DNA of 64,000 nt from CBDIDH01 sp965277595 (GTDB taxonomy: Bacteria; Planctomycetota; Planctomycetia; Isosphaerales; Isosphaeraceae), in contig CBDIDH010000002.1 in assembly GCA_965277595.1 (NCBI GenBank), forward strand, positions 4,588,001 through 4,652,000, in the 5' to 3' direction. The position numbers and the translations under genes were made by a program. The first letter of the stretch is position 1; every line of letters starts with the position of its first letter. Below the pieces are notes generated by a model that did not search any database, had not been told where the DNA came from, and saw nothing but the letters and a program-made list of their open reading frames with translations. Positions 42,286 through 50,867 of this stretch are shown here, piece by piece.

Positions 42286-43086
42286 ATGAGCGCCGCTGGA
42301 ACCCCGCCCGAGCCGATTACCGAGTTCACCGTCGACAAACTTCAGGTGATTGTCTACCACGATCGCCCCGCGCTCGGTCGCGGGGCCTCGCGTGACGTCG
42401 GCCGGACGATCGCGGCCCGACAGCAGGCGGCCGGGGGGGTGAACGTCGTCTTCGCCGCGGCGCCGAGCCAGAACGAGTTCCTCGCCGGACTCGTCGCCAA
42501 CCGCGAGATTGACTGGTCGCGGCTCAATGCCTTTCACATGGACGAATACCTGGGTCTCGACGCGGACCATCCCGCCTCGTTTCGCCGCTACCTTGGCGAA
42601 CACCTCTTCGGCCTTGTCGGCCTTCAGCCCGAGGCGCTTCACCTGATCCCCGGCGAGCGGGTCTCGCGCCCCTTGCGGACCTGCCTGGAGTATGAAGATA
42701 TTCTTCGCGATCGGGCGACCGACATCGTCTGCGCGGGGATCGGCGAGAACGGCCATCTGGCGTTCAATGACCCGCCGATCGCCGACTTTCTTGACCCGGT
42801 TCTCGTCAAGGTAGCCCGCCTCGACCCGCAATGCCGCGAGCAACAGGTTCACGACGGCGCCTTCGCCTCGCTCGACGAGGTGCCGACGCATGCCTACACA
42901 CTGACGATTCCCGCGCTCCTGAGCGCTCCTGTTGTCTCGGTGGTTGTCCCCGGCGCTCGCAAGGCCGAGGCCGTCTTCGCGACGCTCAAGGGGCCGATCA
43001 GCGAATCTTGCCCGGCCTCGGCGCTCCGTCGTCACGTCGGCGCCCGACTCTATCTCGACCGCGATTCCGCAAGGCTGGTGATCTGA
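42286..43086 (+). CDS. glucosamine-6-phosphate deaminase family protein (NagB-like)
   Basis: A 266-residue protein of the NagB/SugarP-isomerase fold. It has the sugar-binding AFHMDEYLGL, the GIGENGHLAFNDPP active-site motif and CREQQVHDGAFASLDEVPTHAYT. The C-terminal VVPGARKAEAVFATLKGPI is the usual lysine-containing segment. It converts glucosamine-6-phosphate to fructose-6-phosphate and ammonia, or acts on a related amino sugar. It is close to full NagB length. It lies upstream of the polysaccharide export gene with a 75-base gap. Confidence 0.9.
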   Translation: MSAAGTPPEPITEFTVDKLQVIVYHDRPALGRGASRDVGRTIAARQQAAGGVNVVFAAAPSQNEFLAGLVANREIDWSRLNAFHMDEYLGLDADHPASFRRYLGEHLFGLVGLQPEALHLIPGERVSRPLRTCLEYEDILRDRATDIVCAGIGENGHLAFNDPPIADFLDPVLVKVARLDPQCREQQVHDGAFASLDEVPTHAYTLTIPALLSAPVVSVVVPGARKAEAVFATLKGPISESCPASALRRHVGARLYLDRDSARLVI

Positions 43087-43161
43087 TCGGATCGGATTGA
43101 ATCGGTGCCTCTCTGGATCTTGTACAGACTTCCCCCCCTCGTCTTGCCTGGAGCCGCACTC

Positions 43162-44452
43162 ATGAGCCGAAACCGTTGGACGCGAGTCTCGTTGGTGTTC
43201 ACCCTTGGCCTCATCGCCTTTTCGGAACAGGCCCGAGCCCAGTTTCCCAAGGAAACGGAGCCGAACTTCAAGGAAAAGCTCAAAGCCGCCCTCGCGACGA
43301 TTAAGCCTCTTCCCTTGACGCCGATCCCGGACGATCCGCCGCCCCATGAGAGAGCCTTCTTCGACCTCCCTTATGTGATCGAACCTCCCGACATTTTGAT
43401 CGTCGAAGTTCTTGAGGCGTTACCCGGTCGACCAATCACGGGCCAACGGCTCGTGCGACCCGACGGGACGATTTCCCTGGGCTTTTACGGCGACGTCCAT
43501 GTTCGAGGACTGACGCGCGAACAGGCCAAGGTCAAAATTATCGAACACCTGAGAGTTTTCTTGCCCGACGTCGTTCTCGGGTTGGAGGAAGAGGCTCCGC
43601 AATTCGATCCCGGTGTGTTGCCGCCACAGCCTCCCAAGCCTGAAGAAGACGACTTGAAAGACGCTCCGGCGGGAAAAGGTGTCAAGGATCAGAAGCCCGA
43701 GGAGGGAAAACCTTCGATCGAGGGCGTTTCCAGGCGGCCCGCGGCGTTTCGGCCCCATCGTCGGGAATCGGGAAAACCATCGGCGGAAGGTCAACGGGCC
43801 ATCTCCGCCGCCGCGCGACGGGTCCGCCAGGCCAGCGACCAACCCGCTGATCCCGAGCCCCCGAAACCGACGCCTCTGGTGAGTCTGCCCGTCGGCGACG
43901 GACTCACCATCACGATTCAGATCACTCCCGATCACGCCCAGACCCCAACGATGCCTGAATCGCTACGCAAGATCCTCCCCTATATCGGACCCCAACCGAA
44001 GGCTGGCGGGGCCGTCATTCCTGCGCCGCCCATGGATGATGACTCGACCGGTTTCAAGACGGTTCTGGTCGCACCGGCCGACTCGAATCGTGTCTTCGTG
44101 GATGCCAGCGCTTACAACAGTCAATTTTATTATGTAACAGGCGATGTCGCGGCGCCGGGGAAATTGCCCTTCACCGGCACGGAAACGGTTTTTGATGCCT
44201 TGAACTTCGCGGGCGGCCTCATCGCCACCGCGGACTCAAAAAACATCCACCTGATCCGACCGGCGCGCGGCGGTAAGCCCGCCAAGGATTATCGGGTCGA
44301 TTACGCGGCGATTGTCGAAAAGGGAGAGACGCGCCAAAATTACCAGCTTTTCCCGGGCGACCGACTCGTCGTCGGCAGACGTTCGGCCATCCAGGCGACG
44401 ATCGATCTGGACCGCGCGGGGAACGTGCTTCAGAGTTTGATCGGGGTGTAAC
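43162..44452 (+). pseudogene. polysaccharide export protein, interrupted near its 3' end
   Basis: Now a 429-residue secreted protein; the signal peptide is MSRNRWTRVSLVFTLGLIAFSEQ cut near ARA-QF. The poly_export domain (PYVIEPPDILIVEVLEALPG, SLGFYGDVHVRGLTREQAKV) is followed by a long Pro/Lys-rich insertion. A SLBB domain comes next (YYVTGDVAAPGKLPFTGTETVFDALN) and ends YQLFPGDRLVVG. Its last two codons and stop come from the inverted repeat of the transposon at 44444. Without the insertion the frame continues into 46729-46952, giving about 501 residues. Partial function may remain because both named domains survive. Confidence 0.88.
44435..44443. repeat. target-site duplication, left copy (GTTTGATCG)
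   Basis: GTTTGATCG immediately precedes the left inverted repeat and recurs at 46720-46728 immediately after the right one: a 9-bp target duplication. Confidence 0.93.
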
Positions 44453-44515
44453 CCGCCGCCCGCTCTCCGTACCTCTCTGTGATGACGGGCGTTATGGCAA
44501 ATCTTGCTGTCGAAT

Positions 44516-45115
44516 TTACCCCACATCCGGCAATTGGTAAGCGATTGGCGACGATGCCGCTTCTTTGAGAGTGTAACCGGACCGGGCATAGCCATACGCC
44601 TCGGCAAGGACAGGCCGACCGGGGACACGGGCGACTGACAAGCGATTCCGAATGTGGTGCTGGATCTTGTTCGACAGGTTCTTGAGGGCCGCCCAGTCCA
44701 CCCCCGCTGAGCGTCCCCACTTCCGTGCCCCCGCCTCGCTGAAATGGCCGTAATGCGACTTCGTGACGGTTTGGCCGCAGATCCCGCCGAAGTAGAGCTG
44801 AATCAGGCCCCCGCCGTCGATCCTGTAGCGGAAGGTGTGGCCCCCACACCGGCTGGGGTCGAGAGTAACCCGCTCGATTCGAGGGTCCGGTTCGACGGAT
44901 GGCGACCATAGTTGCAGCAGGACGGCGAAGCCGCTGCCGACTGGGTCCGCCCCGACCTCGAAGGCAGCCGCCAGTTCCTCGAAGGAGCGGAACTCCCTCA
45001 ACTCACGCCCGAATTCCGAGTAGGACTCGAATACCCTGACGTCCGTGGAGCCGAACAGGAACCGGACCAGGGCCTCATGATCGGCCCTGGTGGCGAAGAA
45101 GTCGAGGTTCGCCAT
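44516..45115 (-). CDS. transposon passenger gene, unknown function
   Basis: A 199-residue soluble protein from the ATG at 45115 (MANLDFFATRADHEALVRFLF). It has a beta-strand-rich middle (GHTFRYRIDGGGLIQLYFGG) followed by VTKSHYGHFSEAGARKWG and a helical NLSNKIQHHIRNRL. I do not recognise the family. It lies within the ISKra4 inverted repeats and is divergent from the transposase, so it moves with the element. An accessory, immunity-like or defence role is conceivable but unsupported. The longer frame to 45277 overlaps the transposase start. Confidence 0.7.
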   Translation of the reverse strand: MANLDFFATRADHEALVRFLFGSTDVRVFESYSEFGRELREFRSFEELAAAFEVGADPVGSGFAVLLQLWSPSVEPDPRIERVTLDPSRCGGHTFRYRIDGGGLIQLYFGGICGQTVTKSHYGHFSEAGARKWGRSAGVDWAALKNLSNKIQHHIRNRLSVARVPGRPVLAEAYGYARSGYTLKEAASSPIAYQLPDVG

Positions 45116-45239
45116 CGTGTCGGCTCCGGACCGTCCTGCTTGCGGGGTCGCCCACCCGACCGTGGCGAAAGAGACCCCCTTGGTGCAGAACATCGGGTAG
45201 CACACTGACCGATGTGGCCCGCACCAAGGAGGCTCCCCG

Positions 45240-46700
45240 ATGATCATGGCCCCGGAACAGGCGGCACTCAAGGCCAAAGAGCAATTCGATTCCCTGCTGG
45301 GCCTCGTTCAGAGGGCGGTCCGGGACGGCGATCGGATCGACACCGTGGAACGGGACCTGATGCGGCAACTCCTCTGCCTGGGGCATACCCTGCTGTCCGC
45401 TTTCGTCGCCCAACAGGGCGACGGAGACCTCGGGCCGGAGGCCAGGACGGCCGAGGGGCGGACAGCCCGCCGACTCCCCGAGCCTCATGACCGCCGCTAC
45501 GTCTCGATCTTCGGCGAGTTGACCATCGCACGGGTGGCCTACGGGAGCCGGGAAGGCCAGAGGATCGAGCGGGTGCCGCTGGACGAGCGGCTCGGGCTGC
45601 CCGAGGGGGACTTCTCCTACGTCCTGGAGGATTGGGGGCAGCGACTCTGCCTGAAGGAGTCATTCGCCGAGTCGGGCCACTCGCTGGAGATGCTCTTGGG
45701 CCTGAAGCTGAGGTCCCGGGCGTTGGAGCACATGAGTCGGGAGGTGGCGGCCCAAGCCCCGGCATTCCAGGACGCCCTGCCGGTCCCCCCGCCCGGCGAG
45801 GAAGGGCCGCTCTTGGTCGTCACCGCCGACGGCAAGGGCGTACCGATGAGGAGACCGCCGCAGGAAGGTCCGAAGCCCCATCACCGCCGCACCAGGGGGG
45901 AGAAGGCCAACAAGAAGCAGATGGCCTGCGTCGGGGCGGTCTACACCATCGAGCCGTTCGTGAGGAAGGCCGACGACATCCTCGATGAGGTGCTCCGTGA
46001 CGAGAAGGCTGGGAAACGACCCGAGCCGCAGCACAAGCACGTCTGGGCCGAGATGACCCGCCAGGTCGGTGCCGTGCCGGTCAACGCCAAGGAGGGCCTG
46101 TTCTCTCGGCTGAAGGCCGAATCGGCGGCCCGCAACAAGGGCCACGACCGCCCGGTGATCTGCCTTATGGACGGCGAGCGGGCGTTGTGGGACATGCAGC
46201 GGGAGCACTTCTCCGGTGCGGTGGGCATCCTCGACCTGTTCCACGTGCTGGAGCGGCTCTGGGCGGTGGCCCACTGCTTCCACGCCGAGGGGAGCGACGG
46301 GGCCAAGCAGCACGTGGAGGAGCGGTTGCGGGACTTGCTCCAGGGTCGGGTCGGCTATGTCATCGCCGGGCTGCGGAGGCGGTTGAACGGTGGGAAGCTC
46401 AGCGGCCCGAAGCGGAAGGTGATCAAGTCGGCGGTGGAGTACCTGGCGAACAACCGGGAGCACATGCGATACGACGAGTACCTGGCGGCGGGCTACCCGA
46501 TCGGCAGCGGGGTGGCCGAGGGGGCGTGCCGCCATCTGGTGAAGGATCGGTTGGAGCAGACGGGGATGCGGTGGACGGTGGAGGGTGCCCAGGCGATGCT
46601 GCACGTCCGGGCGTTGTACCTCAACGACCAGTGGGAGGACTTCATCGAGTTCCGGGCCGAATGTGAGCAAACCCGGCTATACCGACCGGTTGCGGCATAG
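45240..46700 (+). CDS. ISKra4-family transposase
   Basis: A 486-residue transposase. It shows LLVVTADGKGVPMRR (first acidic residue), ICLMDGERALWDMQ, GILDLFHVLERLWAVAHCFH and the C-terminal GYPIGSGVAEGACRHLVKDR with QTGMRWTVEGAQAMLHVRALYLN. These are typical of ISKra4, formerly grouped with ISL3/ISAzo13-like proteins. The frame is complete and the element's ends are intact, so it is probably functional. Its stop lies at the right inverted repeat. Confidence 0.93.
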   Translation: MIMAPEQAALKAKEQFDSLLGLVQRAVRDGDRIDTVERDLMRQLLCLGHTLLSAFVAQQGDGDLGPEARTAEGRTARRLPEPHDRRYVSIFGELTIARVAYGSREGQRIERVPLDERLGLPEGDFSYVLEDWGQRLCLKESFAESGHSLEMLLGLKLRSRALEHMSREVAAQAPAFQDALPVPPPGEEGPLLVVTADGKGVPMRRPPQEGPKPHHRRTRGEKANKKQMACVGAVYTIEPFVRKADDILDEVLRDEKAGKRPEPQHKHVWAEMTRQVGAVPVNAKEGLFSRLKAESAARNKGHDRPVICLMDGERALWDMQREHFSGAVGILDLFHVLERLWAVAHCFHAEGSDGAKQHVEERLRDLLQGRVGYVIAGLRRRLNGGKLSGPKRKVIKSAVEYLANNREHMRYDEYLAAGYPIGSGVAEGACRHLVKDRLEQTGMRWTVEGAQAMLHVRALYLNDQWEDFIEFRAECEQTRLYRPVAA

Positions 46701-46719
46701 CGGGCGGCGGGTTACACCC

Positions 46720-46952
46720 GTTTGATCGTCAGCCTGAACCAGGCGTCGACGATGACTCGAAACCTTGCGCTGGCGACCCCCGACCTGACCCCCGCGCAGC
46801 GCGAGGCATTGGTTAAGGACTGGTTTGACGTCCTCTGGAAGGCATCCAACCCGCCGGGCGGACCGCCCCCCGAGGAATCGACCTTCCGCGAGCTGATGCT
46901 CCGCATGCTCAAGACGGTCCCGCAACCGGAAAAGGCCGCCGAGAAAAAGTGA
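46720..46952 (+). pseudogene. severed 3' end of the polysaccharide export gene
   Basis: After the right target-site copy the reading frame IVSLNQASTMTRNLALATPDL continues in phase with the frame interrupted at 44443 and ends AAEKK. Joining 43162-44443 to 46729-46952 restores an unbroken 501-residue frame (ATC-GTC junction). The fragment has no ribosome site of its own and should not be annotated as a separate gene. The tail is rich in Pro, Glu and Leu and looks helical. Confidence 0.88.
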
Positions 46953-46973
46953 TCTCGACCGGTTCTGAAGGCT

Positions 46974-48434
46974 TCACTCAGGCAAGGGCTTTCCCTTCGT
47001 CTCGGGGGCGAAGGGAAGGGCGAGAAGGCCGATCAGGAAGACGGAGCACATCGTCACTCCCGCATATCGGATAGGGAGTGACGGTTCAATCTTCTCGTAA
47101 GAGCCAAAGACGTCGCTCGCGAGCAGGCCGAGCATCGACGGTCCCGCGGCGGCGACGAGGCGGCCGACGTTGTAACAGAAGGACGTTCCCGTACTGCGCA
47201 AGCGGGTCGGGAAGAGTTCGGGAAAGTAGATCGCGTAGCCGCCGAAAAGGGCGAGCTGGCAGAACCCCATCATCGGCACCATCCAGAAGATCTGGTTGAA
47301 CGTCCGCAGGTTCAAGAACGTGAACGAGGTCGCGGCCATCGCCAGCACGAAGGCGATCGCGAAGGCGGGCCGACGCCCCGTGTAACTGGTGATCCACGTA
47401 TACGCATTGATCCCGAAGAAGGCGCCAACGTTGAAGAGAAGCAAGGTCATCGCCGACCAGAAGGTCAACTTGCCCGCGACAAAGGTCTTGAGCGCCTCGC
47501 CGGTCAGGCCCAAGTCGTGGCCAACCTGGGTGAAATGGGCGTTGAAGACCGTTCGCGAGAGGTCGGGCGAGAAGACGCCGATGCCCCAAAGACCCACCAC
47601 GCCCGAGAACGCCAGGGCCATGCCGACCAGGGTATTCCTCCGCCAGCGAGGATCGGTGAACAACTCCGTCAGCGAGCCGAGGGCGTGGTCGTTGCCGCCG
47701 ATGCCCGAGGCGCGATCGGCCCGGCGGCGGGCGTCGGCCGCCTGCCATTTCTCGGGTTCCTTGAGCTTCTTGAAGATGAAGAGTGAGAGCAGGGCGGGAA
47801 GGACGCCGATGACGAACATCGCGCGCCAGGCGCTGCCGATCGCGCCCGATTCTTCAAGGCGGCCGAGGCCCATGCTGAGAATCGCCGCCATCATGTTGCC
47901 GACGGCGGAGAGGGCCTGAAGCGCTCCAAGCGCATTGGCTCGGGCTCGCTCGGGCATGACCTCGGCGACGAGCGAGACACCGACGGCGAACTCGCCACCG
48001 ACACCAAGGCCGGTCAAGAATCGGTAGAAGGCGAAGTCATACAGGCTTCCAGACAGCGCACTCAGGCCGGTGAAGGCGGAATAGAGCAGGATCGTCAAGA
48101 GCATCGTCTTCGCGCGGCCGATCCGGTCTCCCAGGATGCCGAAGGCGAACCCGCCGAGCGCCCAGCCGACCATGAAAACGGTCGTCGAGTAGCCCGAATA
48201 GCGCTGCACGCGCGGATCGCTCGGGCTGACCGGCGTTTTACCAGGTTCGGACTGGGTAATCAGGTACATCACCGCCGGCTTGCGGGCGAGGTTAAAGAGT
48301 TGCTGATCCATCGTGTCAAAGAGCCAGCCGAGCGAGGCGACGACGAAGACGAACCAGTGATAACGCGTCAGAAGCATGTACCAGGGACGCCTGTCCTGGT
48401 CGGTCGAGGCCGTCGGGGTCGAATCAAAATGCAT
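46974..48434 (-). CDS. MFS transporter (metabolite:H+ symporter type)
   Basis: A 486-residue protein with twelve predicted membrane segments. The MFS signature between TM2 and TM3 is FGILGDRIGRAKTML, and TM4-TM5 has GLGVGGEFAVGVSLVAEVMP, as in sialate, aromatic-acid and metabolite symporters. A cytoplasmic loop (KLKEPEKWQAADARRRADR) separates the halves. The long first loop after WLFDTMDQQLFNLAR contains a periplasmic insertion (EPGKTPVSPSDPRVQ). Substrate not determinable. It is convergent with the disrupted export gene. Confidence 0.85.
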   Translation of the reverse strand: MHFDSTPTASTDQDRRPWYMLLTRYHWFVFVVASLGWLFDTMDQQLFNLARKPAVMYLITQSEPGKTPVSPSDPRVQRYSGYSTTVFMVGWALGGFAFGILGDRIGRAKTMLLTILLYSAFTGLSALSGSLYDFAFYRFLTGLGVGGEFAVGVSLVAEVMPERARANALGALQALSAVGNMMAAILSMGLGRLEESGAIGSAWRAMFVIGVLPALLSLFIFKKLKEPEKWQAADARRRADRASGIGGNDHALGSLTELFTDPRWRRNTLVGMALAFSGVVGLWGIGVFSPDLSRTVFNAHFTQVGHDLGLTGEALKTFVAGKLTFWSAMTLLLFNVGAFFGINAYTWITSYTGRRPAFAIAFVLAMAATSFTFLNLRTFNQIFWMVPMMGFCQLALFGGYAIYFPELFPTRLRSTGTSFCYNVGRLVAAAGPSMLGLLASDVFGSYEKIEPSLPIRYAGVTMCSVFLIGLLALPFAPETKGKPLPE

Positions 48435-48569
48435 CGGTAGCTAGCTCCGGGCGAACGCTCGCGGGCCGGTTCGGGACGGCGGGTGGTTCCTGGTCGCTGG
48501 ATCAGACCACGACGGTAGGCCCGAGGCAACCGCCGGGCTTCGAATTCGGGGCTGTTTCGCTTCTGGGAA

Positions 48570-48629
48570 GATGACCGAGGACCGAGGACCAAGGACCAAA
48601 AGGGCACAATTTTTCGGTCCTCGGTCCTT
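48570..48629. repeat. heptad-repeat palindrome (copy 8)
   Basis: GATGACC, GAGGACC, GAGGACC, AAGGACC, a centre with AATTTTTC, then GGTCCTC and GGTCCTT. It lies between divergent genes, and the open frame of the next gene runs through it. Confidence 0.75.
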
Positions 48630-48690
48630 CTCTCTGGAATTTATGGCGTTCGCTCGTTTTTCAGTGAGCGCGCGGCTAAGATCGTGGGCG

Positions 48691-50166
48691 ATGAAAAGGG
48701 CCCGCGTGTTGACACTGGTCGTCTCGGCGGTGCTGGTCGTCGGCCTGGCCCTGGCGGTCCGCTCAGGGGCGATGCCGCTGGGCGTTCGCGGCGAGTGGGA
48801 ATGGAGCCGCCTGCCCAATGCGCCCCTGGCCGTGGATGTGGTCGTCGCGGGGGTCGGCGTCGCCGGTTACGCGCTCTTCGCCGCGCTGGGAATGGTCGCG
48901 CTGGGCAAGGACCCGGGGCGAGGGCGGGAAACACTGCTGGTTGGCCTCTTGATGGTCGCCTCGATCGTCGCGCAAGGGGTCGCGCACGCCGGGGCGCCGG
49001 CGGGTTACGGCTTGGCGAAATGGGCTCCCGCGCTTTTTGATCCGGGGGCGAGCGGCTATTTCACAGTCGCCAGGCAGGTGGCTCACGACCCCCCGAAATT
49101 TCTGGCCAGATACCCCGAATGGGTTCGCCGCCAGGATTCGCTGCACCTCGGCACGCACCCGCCGGGCCTGATCATCGTCGACGCCTATCTTTTAAGAACG
49201 ATGGAGGGGTCGCCGAGGCTGGTTCGGTTCGTTCTGGCAAACCTCCCTGAATCAATCGTGCTGATGTTTCGGACCTATGGGATCGACAATCCCATGTCGC
49301 CCGCCGATCGCGCCTCGCTGGCGACGATCGGGTTCTTCACCTTGCTGATTTGCGGGGCGACGGTCGTTCCGCTTTACGGACTGGCTCGCGTGAACCTTTC
49401 CGCGTCGGCGGCCTGGTCGACCGCGGCGCTCTGGCCGCTCGTCCCCTCGGCGATCCTCTTTCAGCCCGCGGCCGACGCCGCCTTTCCCTTCTTCGCAACC
49501 CTGGCCCTGGCCCTCGCGGCAAAGGCCGGGGGGGCTGGATCGAGTCGACGACGGAGTGCGTTGGCCCTTGGAGCGGGGTTGGTGCTGGGGCTGGGAATGC
49601 AGTTCAGCCTTGTCTTCTTGCCGGTTGGATTGATCGTGGCTCTGCTCCTGCTGAGCGGTGATCGAGCGTCGATAACCCTTCGGGATCGCCTGAGCGCGAC
49701 GCTTGCCACGGGTCTTGGATTTCTGATCGTGACGGTTCTGGTCTGGGGCCTGAGCCGGGCGAATCCGTTTGTCATCTGGTGGTGGAACCAGATAAACCAT
49801 GCGCGATTTTATGCCGAGTTTTCGAGGAATTATCGCGCCTGGGTCGTCGTCAACCCGATCGAGCTGGCCGTGGCGCTGGGCTTGCCTGTGACAGTTTGGG
49901 GCAGTTTTGCTCTTTTCTGGCCGCGCGACCTGCCGAGAGTGAGTCTTGCGACGGCGGCCGTTTTGGCGTTCTTGACGCTCGGCGGTCGGAACCTCAGCGA
50001 GGTCGGCCGGCTCTGGCTCCCGTTCATGCCCGCGCTGATTGTCTCGGCCGGTTTCACGATGAGCAGGATGGGTGCGGGGCCGAAATCACTCGCGGCGACG
50101 ATCGGCTTGATCGGCGCGGAAACGCTGGCACTGGAGGCGATGATTCAGGTCATGTATCCGGTATGA
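48691..50166 (+). CDS. multipass membrane protein, glycosyltransferase-39-like
   Basis: A 491-residue protein with about ten hydrophobic segments. The start at ATG 48691 (MKRARVLTLVVSAVL) is the best N terminus; 48643 is possible and the ribosome site is weak. A lumenal-type loop contains RRQDSLHLGTHPPG. The HPPG motif after the second or third helix resembles that of GT-C mannosyltransferase-like proteins, where acidic and histidine residues contact lipid-linked sugar. Transfer of a sugar to a protein or lipid is a guess. No partner genes are adjacent. Confidence 0.65.
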   Translation: MKRARVLTLVVSAVLVVGLALAVRSGAMPLGVRGEWEWSRLPNAPLAVDVVVAGVGVAGYALFAALGMVALGKDPGRGRETLLVGLLMVASIVAQGVAHAGAPAGYGLAKWAPALFDPGASGYFTVARQVAHDPPKFLARYPEWVRRQDSLHLGTHPPGLIIVDAYLLRTMEGSPRLVRFVLANLPESIVLMFRTYGIDNPMSPADRASLATIGFFTLLICGATVVPLYGLARVNLSASAAWSTAALWPLVPSAILFQPAADAAFPFFATLALALAAKAGGAGSSRRRSALALGAGLVLGLGMQFSLVFLPVGLIVALLLLSGDRASITLRDRLSATLATGLGFLIVTVLVWGLSRANPFVIWWWNQINHARFYAEFSRNYRAWVVVNPIELAVALGLPVTVWGSFALFWPRDLPRVSLATAAVLAFLTLGGRNLSEVGRLWLPFMPALIVSAGFTMSRMGAGPKSLAATIGLIGAETLALEAMIQVMYPV

Positions 50167-50867
50167 TTGCCGAGGAGAAAGCAGTTGGAAGACAGTAGGA
50201 AATGAGGGGAGCCGTCGCGGCCGGCGTCAATCGTCCGCTAGCATAAAGAGACAAACATGAATTAGTGTCAAACACAAATTGGTGTCAAATCAATATTTTT
50301 CCGAGAGTTAACATCACCTATTTCGAAGCTTCGGACTTGAAAAATGAATTGGCACCAATTTCTTCTCCTATGGATAGACCGAATTATTTTTAGGTTTAGC
50401 AAACAGAATTCCCAGGAAAAATGAAGACCCACCTAAAATAAAGCTTAAAATGCCAACGAACGGATCAGAATCACCAAATGCTATAATGTAAGCACTAGCA
50501 CCAACTGACAAAATTGAGAAAATACAACTTCTAAACACAACTCGCGCATTTGAGTTTAAATCACTTGACTGACGGCATTTGATAGGGATTATCGTGATAG
50601 TCATCCATTTGTTAACGCTCCTCAGTGGCGCGTCTCGGCGAGTAATCTAAAGCATGAAAGACGCGAGACAGGATTATTGGACCGACAACTACCATAAAGG
50701 TCGCGAGAGTTACGTTGATAGCATGTAAATCACCGATTGCTCGCAAAAGCGAATTTAATAGGTAAACAGGTGGAGAAAATTGGTGTCAGTTCATTCTTCG
50801 CTGCGTTGATCTTACCAATCTCAGAACCTCTTGACACCAATTCCCTCCTAACTTCTCGTTATCGATC
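50167..50867. other. AT-rich islet with GGTGTCA repeats
   Basis: About 700 bases with markedly lower GC than both neighbours. The motif AATTGGTGTCA or its complement occurs near 50264, 50276, 50347 (variant), 50774 and 50833, in opposing orientations at the two ends. Only one frame looks coding (50368-50604). The composition indicates acquired DNA placed between two chromosomal genes. Confidence 0.6.
50368..50604 (-). CDS. small two-helix membrane protein, AT-rich
   Basis: A 78-residue protein with two predicted transmembrane helices: VVFRSCIFSILSVGASAYII, and FVGILSFILGGSS continuing into FFLGILFA. The first codons MTITIIPIKCRQ are polar. Codon use (ATA, TTA, AAT) is foreign to the surrounding genome. 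No ribosome site stands out and I do not recognise the family. It is the only coding candidate in the AT-rich islet and is flanked by inverted GGTGTCA repeats. Confidence 0.45.
   Translation of the reverse strand: MTITIIPIKCRQSSDLNSNARVVFRSCIFSILSVGASAYIIAFGDSDPFVGILSFILGGSSFFLGILFAKPKNNSVYP

Larger units (their letters stand above)
44444..46719 (+). mobile_element. complete ISKra4-type transposon with passenger gene, 2276 bp
   Basis: It is bounded by 21-bp perfect inverted repeats (44444-44464 and 46699-46719, outer sequence GGGTGTAACCCGCC) and flanked by the 9-bp duplication GTTTGATCG. It carries an ISKra4-family transposase on the plus strand and, divergent from it, a 199-residue gene of unknown function. 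The perfect ends, perfect duplication and open frames all suggest a recent insertion. Confidence 0.93.

Noticed and set aside
46722..46952. a separate 76-residue gene after the transposon
   Set aside because: It continues the interrupted export gene in phase after removal of the transposon and one target copy; it has no ribosome site of its own.
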